Source of the DNA: M3007 sp041736625
GTDB taxonomy: Bacteria > Bacteroidota > Bacteroidia > Chitinophagales > Saprospiraceae
Direction of reading: 5' to 3'
Length of the DNA: 20,149 nucleotides
Assembly: GCA_041736625.1 (NCBI GenBank)
Contig: JBGSTG010000095.1
Coordinates: 1 to 20,149 of the forward strand
Shown: positions 14,306 through 20,149 of the stretch, one piece after another
How positions within the stretch are numbered: position 1 is the first letter of the stretch
Layout: each line of letters begins with the position of its first letter
The notes under the pieces: generated by a model
The model's database searches: none
What the model saw: the letters and a program-made list of their open reading frames with translations, nothing else
What the model was told of the DNA's origin: nothing
Made by a program: the position numbers and the translations under genes

Positions 14306-15873
14306 GAACTTTTTTTTTGATATTGGCGGGTATTTGTTTATCCTGGTCAACAGCATCGGCTCAGCAAAAGGGAATATGTTGCAACCCTTTTGTTGAATTA
14401 GGCGATGGCTCTTTTAAAAGCAAAAAGTGGGCGGATGCCGTTAAATACTATCAAGAAGGCTGGAATTGCCAGGACAGAGATGAATGCCCCGGTCTGAAGG
14501 ATAAGTTGAAGGCTGCCAAGGATAGTTTAAGAAAATCTTTAGAAAAAGAAGTCAATGTTATTTCACCATATATTCCCCCTATTGAAGACACTCCTAATCC
14601 TAATCAAATTGAAGCTACAGCATGGAATAACCTTAAATCAAGCAAAGCAACACCGTGTATTATAAAAGCCCAGCATTTAAGTAAGTACCCTAATCCATTC
14701 AATGGTACTGAAATTGATACTTACATGAAAAATTATGATGATGCATTATGGAAAAAAGTAAAAGCGACCAATGATACGAATAAAATCTATGATTACTATA
14801 TCAACAGTTGCCCCGACCAATCAATTTTGTATCATCTAAATGACGTATACGAATATCTGGGAATACTGAAAAACAAACGAGAAGATGATGCCCTTTGGCA
14901 GTTGGTCGCTTTGGCGGAAACCATTGATTCCATTGAGCTTTATCTCAGCAGTTGTGCGCAATATGGCTGTGGCCATCAGGAAGAGGCCCGGCTAAGAATT
15001 AAGGAGATCGTTTACGTAAAGACAAAACCAAAGCTGATCAAAATTAACGGTGGACAGTACCAGATGGGTAATGAATTTGAGAGAGAAGAGAAGTCATACC
15101 AATTCAAATTTTCAGAGTATGAGGTGCCTGTTCATACTGTTATTTTAGATGATTTCCTTTTGGGCGAAAAAGAGGTCTCGTTTGCTGAGTATGAATCATT
15201 TTGTCACGCAACCGGCAGGGGTAAGCCTGTAGATGAGAGAAACTGGGGCAAAGGAAAAATGCCTGTGGTCAATGTAAGCTGGTACGACGCCATTGAGTAC
15301 TGCAACTGGCGAAGCAAGGTTGATGGATATGATACCGTTTACATGATTGAAAAAAGACCCTTAGAATACGGTGATGAACCATTCAAGAAAAACTGGAAAG
15401 TTGAAATCGTACCGGGAGCGAACGGGTACCGTTTGCCTACTGAGGCCGAATGGGAATATGCTGCCAAATTAAAAGGAAAAAGGGTGCGATTCAGTAACGG
15501 ATTGAATATCATCAATGCGACCGTTGTAAATTATAATGCTAATTATACCTCACCGATATCTACTGCAGGAGAATATCGAAATCGCCCGATAAAAACAGGT
15601 AGTCTACCCAGATCTGAAGTGGGAATTTTTGAAATGACAGGAAATGTTGCAGAGTGGTGTTGGGACTGGTTTGGGGCAACATACTACAGCAATTGGCCAA
15701 GGAGTAAGGATATTGCGAATAACCCTGCCGGTCCTGCACAAGGAGATACTAAGGTGGTACGTGGTGGCGCCTGGAATAATTCCCCGGACCGTTGCCGCAA
15801 TTCCTCTCGAAACTATCTGAAACCCCATGGGGCCAATTCCACCACCGGGTTCCGGTTGGCTCGTAACGGATAG
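14302..15873 (+). CDS. Secreted SUMF1/FGE-fold protein with N-terminal helical repeats
   Basis: This 523-residue protein has a signal peptide (MRTFFLILAGICLSWSTASA, cleavage before QQKG). Residues 27-80 look TPR-like. Three degenerate repeats follow near 104-145, 146-193 and 194-236 (for example YDDALWKKV and EDDALWQLV, each leading to a Y/L-rich helix). Residues 245-523 form the SUMF1 (formylglycine-generating-enzyme/EgtB/PvdO) domain: INGGQYQMGNEFEREEKS, MPVVNVSWYDAIEYCNWRSK, YRLPTEAEWEYAA, MTGNVAEWCWDWFG and VVRGGAWNN, ending GFRLARNG. Of the FGE copper-site cysteine pair, the first position is Asn493 and only Cys498 remains, so sulfatase activation is unlikely; a C-type-lectin-like binding role is more plausible. 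The start overlaps the TIR stop. The gene is AT-rich except for its last 120 or so bases. Confidence 0.88.
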   Translation: MRTFFLILAGICLSWSTASAQQKGICCNPFVELGDGSFKSKKWADAVKYYQEGWNCQDRDECPGLKDKLKAAKDSLRKSLEKEVNVISPYIPPIEDTPNPNQIEATAWNNLKSSKATPCIIKAQHLSKYPNPFNGTEIDTYMKNYDDALWKKVKATNDTNKIYDYYINSCPDQSILYHLNDVYEYLGILKNKREDDALWQLVALAETIDSIELYLSSCAQYGCGHQEEARLRIKEIVYVKTKPKLIKINGGQYQMGNEFEREEKSYQFKFSEYEVPVHTVILDDFLLGEKEVSFAEYESFCHATGRGKPVDERNWGKGKMPVVNVSWYDAIEYCNWRSKVDGYDTVYMIEKRPLEYGDEPFKKNWKVEIVPGANGYRLPTEAEWEYAAKLKGKRVRFSNGLNIINATVVNYNANYTSPISTAGEYRNRPIKTGSLPRSEVGIFEMTGNVAEWCWDWFGATYYSNWPRSKDIANNPAGPAQGDTKVVRGGAWNNSPDRCRNSSRNYLKPHGANSTTGFRLARNG

Positions 15874-15890
15874 GCGACAAGGTTACGCCT
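15872..15890 (+). other. Short inverted repeat at the SUMF1 gene stop / island edge
   Basis: AGGCG (15872-15876, overlapping the TAG stop) and CGCCT (15886-15890) form a 5-bp stem with a 9-base loop, one base before the next start codon. It marks the point where composition switches from AT-rich to GC-rich. A hairpin just after a variable region is a feature of some retroelement-diversified genes, but this stem is short and could be chance or affect coupling to the next gene. Confidence 0.35.
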
Positions 15891-15891
15891 C

Positions 15892-16947
15892 ATGGTCTCA
15901 AATTTATTCACCCTCACCTGGCTAACCCTCGCCTTCCTACGCGCCGCCATCTACTTCCGCTGGCGAGCCGTGCACGACCTCCGGCTGCCGCCCAGCATCG
16001 TGCTCGATGCCAAAGCCATGCGCCGCCTCCAGCACTATTTTTACGGCACCACCTTTTTGAGCATCGTATTCGGTCTGTTGCACCGGCGGCGACGTACGCC
16101 TAGCGAAAAACACCTGTTCAGCAACCTCGCCGCCCTGTCTTACCACTTCGACGACCTCGCCGACGCCTACCGCCGGGAGCACAACGGCGACCACAACTGG
16201 CTCAACAACCCCGAAGCCTACGGCCGCCGCGCCGACCCCAACGGGCTGGCCCTTCACCTGCTGGACAACCTCTACCGGAATCTCCCACCCGAAAACCTCG
16301 CCGCGTTCAAGCGCTACCTGCACCGCGTGTTCAACGTGGAAACAGCGAACCGACCCCCTGCCGACAACCGACAACCGACAACCGACAGCCGACCCCCGAC
16401 AACCGACAGCCGACCGCCGACAGCCGACGACCGACTACCGACCGCCGAAAACCGACCGCCGACCGCCGACAGCCTATGGCGCATCACCCGCGAAAAAGGC
16501 GGCGCCTCCGTGCTGCTTTTCCGCCGCATCCTGGATGCGCCGCTGTGCCCCGCCGAGGAGGATGCCCTGTACGCTTTCGGTGGACTGGTACAGCTCTGCG
16601 ACGACGTGACCGACCTGTGGTTCGACCACCGCGACGGCACCCAAACCGTGCCGCTGCACTTTGCCTGTCTTAACGATATCGCGGGCATGCGCGTGGCGTT
16701 TGAAGGCGAAGTGGCCCGGGTGCAAAACCTGTTTGTGCAAATAAAACAAGCCCCGGGGGTGCACAGTGCCTGGTCGGCAGCGGGCATTCTGGTCGGCATC
16801 GCGCGTGTTTGCCTGGATCGCTACACAGAAATTCAGCAAAAGAACGGAACTTTACCCTTGCACGACCGTGCCCAGATGGTGGTGGATATGGAGCGTTGGA
16901 GCAATCGCCTGCGCCTCGTCCGCCGCCTGCTCATCGACTTACCGTAA
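15892..16947 (+). CDS. Class I isoprenoid-synthase-like protein with repeat-encoded linker
   Basis: This 351-residue protein is mostly helical and has two Asp-rich motifs spaced as in class I terpenoid synthases: FDDLAD (Asp87, 88, 91) and QLCDDVTDLWFD (Asp237, 238, 241). The second lies in a FGGLVQLCDDVTD context like squalene/phytoene synthases, where such motifs hold Mg-diphosphate. The N-terminus has a hydrophobic stretch (LFTLTWLTLAFLRAAIYF) that could associate with the membrane. Substrate and product are unknown. Residues about 152-195 are a PPTTDSR-type linker encoded by a 16-unit heptanucleotide repeat, likely an insertion between the two helical halves. The gene is GC-rich (16201-16260 has 43 G/C in 60), unlike the preceding gene 18 bases upstream, and gmhA follows after 6 bases. 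Confidence 0.6.
   Translation: MVSNLFTLTWLTLAFLRAAIYFRWRAVHDLRLPPSIVLDAKAMRRLQHYFYGTTFLSIVFGLLHRRRRTPSEKHLFSNLAALSYHFDDLADAYRREHNGDHNWLNNPEAYGRRADPNGLALHLLDNLYRNLPPENLAAFKRYLHRVFNVETANRPPADNRQPTTDSRPPTTDSRPPTADDRLPTAENRPPTADSLWRITREKGGASVLLFRRILDAPLCPAEEDALYAFGGLVQLCDDVTDLWFDHRDGTQTVPLHFACLNDIAGMRVAFEGEVARVQNLFVQIKQAPGVHSAWSAAGILVGIARVCLDRYTEIQQKNGTLPLHDRAQMVVDMERWSNRLRLVRRLLIDLP
16361..16472 (+). repeat. 16-unit heptanucleotide tandem repeat (CCGACNN) inside a coding region
   Basis: Sixteen consecutive 7-base units begin CCGA, fifteen of them CCGAC followed by two variable bases (AA, AG, CC, CG, GA, TA); one unit is CCGAAAA. A further degenerate unit precedes at about 16350. Seven is not a multiple of three, so each three units encode one PPTTDSR-like heptapeptide. 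Gain or loss of one or two units would shift the frame of the host gene. Confidence 0.95.
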
Positions 16948-16953
16948 ACCGAC

Positions 16954-17529
16954 ATGCCCGAACACATCCGAGATACCATCGCCCGCAGCATCGCCGTCAA
17001 GCAAGCCATACTCGACGACCCCTTTTTCGTGCAAAAAATCCGCGCCGCCGCCGAGCTCTGGATCCAAACCTTCCGCAACGGCGGCAAAATCCTGTTCTGC
17101 GGCAACGGCGGCAGCGCGGCCGACGCCCAGCACCTGTCCGCCGAACTGTCCGGCCGCTTTTACCTCAACCGCCCCCCGCTGTTTGCCGAAGCCCTGCACG
17201 TGAACACCTCCTACCTCACGGCAGTGGCCAACGACTTCGGTTACGACCATGTGTACGCGCGCATGGTGGAGGCCGCCGGGCGCCCCGGAGACCTGCTGGT
17301 GGCCATGAGCACCTCGGGCAACTCCCCCAACATCGTGGCCGCCGTCGATCAGGCCAAAGCGATCGGCATGCGTGTGGTGGGGTTCACCGGCGCTACCGGC
17401 GGCCACCTGGCCGACAAGTGCGACCTGCTCCTCAACGTGCCCGCCACCGACACGCCCCGCATTCAGGAGGCGCACATGCTGATCGGACACATCCTGTGCG
17501 AATCGACAGAACGCGCGCTGTTCGGATGA
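16954..17529 (+). CDS. gmhA: Sedoheptulose 7-phosphate isomerase
   Basis: GmhA converts D-sedoheptulose 7-phosphate to D-glycero-D-manno-heptose 7-phosphate, the first step toward the ADP-heptose used in lipopolysaccharide. The 191-residue SIS-domain protein has ILFCGNGGSAADAQHLSAEL (phosphate-binding loop and catalytic Glu64), LTAVANDFGYDHVYARMVEA, LLVAMSTSGNSPNIVAAVDQ and ends with QEAHMLIGHILCE, where His179 is the second catalytic residue; both match E. coli GmhA Glu65/His180. The start is 6 bases after the isoprenoid-like gene, so they are probably cotranscribed. No other heptose genes are in the window. Confidence 0.93.
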   Translation: MPEHIRDTIARSIAVKQAILDDPFFVQKIRAAAELWIQTFRNGGKILFCGNGGSAADAQHLSAELSGRFYLNRPPLFAEALHVNTSYLTAVANDFGYDHVYARMVEAAGRPGDLLVAMSTSGNSPNIVAAVDQAKAIGMRVVGFTGATGGHLADKCDLLLNVPATDTPRIQEAHMLIGHILCESTERALFG

Positions 17530-17650
17530 AGCCGGATGCCGTTTGTTGGCGACAACCGTAAATCATCGTTTTTGCTGACGAAAAACATCCCGAAAGGCTG
17601 AACATTTTGGCGGATTTCCTTTTATATTGGCGAAAAAAACAACCAAATCT

Positions 17651-19900
<2,250 letters not shown>

Positions 19901-19925
19901 TTGGGTGAAGACGCTTTTTACAGAA

Positions 19926-19964
19926 GGAGGGTGTCGCATAAGTCTTATGGCGACATGAGCCTCC
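19926..19964. repeat. Hairpin downstream of katG, possible insertion-sequence end or terminator
   Basis: GGAGG (19926-19930) pairs with CCTCC (19960-19964); inside, GTCGC (19933-19937) pairs with GCGAC (19950-19954) and ATAAG (19938-19942) with CTTAT (19944-19948), with one bulged G. No T-run follows, so it is not a standard terminator. The GGGTGTCGCATAAG phrase resembles a transposon terminal repeat, but no transposase is present. No gene is seen from 19901 to the end of the window. Confidence 0.5.
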
Positions 19965-19990
19965 AAATAAAATACTGAGCCAGTTGATAT

Positions 19991-20117
19991 TGATTGGATG
20001 GCTTAAAGCCCAATGTCGTCAACTTAGCGTAAAAGCAATGTTGTAAAGTTGTCTACAACGAAACTATATATTTTTTTTGCCGCGAATTAGCGCGAATTCG
20101 CGCTAATTCGCGGCAAA
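19991..20117 (-). repeat. Composite palindromic repeat, inverted copy B, including a 42-base perfect palindrome
   Basis: 20076-20117 is a perfect 42-base palindrome centred on GAATTC, with outer half TTTGCCGCGAATTAGCGCG. Read on the minus strand it is followed after 52 bases by GTTGACGACATTGGGC (20023 down to 20008). The copy at 551-680 has a palindrome with the same outer half, then 59 bases, then GTTGACGGCATTGGGC. Between the two blocks both copies start with an A-rich/ATATA stretch and an AGTT element. The same order in inverted orientation shows these are two copies of one dispersed element. Confidence 0.8.
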
Positions 20118-20149
20118 GAAAAATACGTAGTAAGGCCGCAAACAACCCC

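Noticed and set aside
14302..15873. Sulfatase-activating formylglycine-generating enzyme
   Set aside because: The first copper-site cysteine is Asn493, the sequence is closer to general SUMF1-domain proteins, and no sulfatase gene is nearby.
11226..15873. A complete diversity-generating retroelement
   Set aside because: No reverse transcriptase, accessory gene or template repeat is visible in the window; only a possible variable-region-like end is retained as a hypothesis.
16361..16472. Possible CRISPR array
   Set aside because: Units are 7 bases with no spacers; it is a simple tandem repeat inside a gene.

Overview
The window reads as a chromosomal segment from a GC-rich member of the Bacteroidota. 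Supporting evidence: a T9SS type A sorting tail on the first protein, the BamD - Bacteroidota-type RpoZ - CoaBC - PorD(DUF4835) gene block, GH3-family and SUMF1-type proteins, and several promoters with the Bacteroidota -7 box TAnnTTTG (bamD, paaA, tRNA-Leu, the TIR gene). Placement near Saprospiria/Lewinella-like bacteria is only an impression from gene style and GC content.

Layout. 1-700: 3' end of a large surface protein (S74-like chaperone end, coiled coil, T9SS tail) followed by a composite palindromic repeat. 720-1694 (-): a solitary paaA. 1860-5296 (+): bamD, rpoZ, coaBC and porD, an envelope/housekeeping block. 5369-7262 (+): rseP and hscB, then a tRNA-Leu(CAA) with a promoter inside hscB and its own terminator. 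7430-7640: a gene-free stretch that looks like a small structured RNA ending in a strong terminator. 7637-9789 (-): a GH3-like adenylate-forming enzyme translationally coupled to a LysE-family exporter. 9980-11084 (+): a GNAT acetyltransferase and ubiX, followed by a long nested inverted repeat. 11226-15873: a distinctly AT-rich island. 15892-19900 (+): a GC-rich class I isoprenoid-synthase-like gene carrying a 16-unit heptanucleotide repeat, gmhA and katG. 19926-20117: another hairpin and an inverted copy of the composite repeat seen near the left end.

Most interesting region. The AT-rich island holds a divergent arrangement. A secreted 542-residue coiled-coil protein (-) faces an overlapping pair (+): a TIR-domain protein with one transmembrane helix, and a secreted SUMF1/FGE-fold protein. 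The TIR domain appears to have Gln80 where the NADase glutamate is expected. The SUMF1 domain lacks the first of the two FGE copper-site cysteines and ends in an Asn/Ser-rich segment like the variable region of FGE-fold targets of diversity-generating retroelements. The TIR protein's predicted periplasmic tail and the SUMF1 protein's N-terminal half share a similar degenerate helical repeat. My inference is a two-component envelope sensor: an outer ligand-binding SUMF1 module signalling to an inner-membrane TIR scaffold. No reverse transcriptase or template repeat is present in the window, so diversification is only a hypothesis.

Limits: no database search was possible. Family names come from motif recognition, and promoters, terminators and the RNA candidate are pattern-based.
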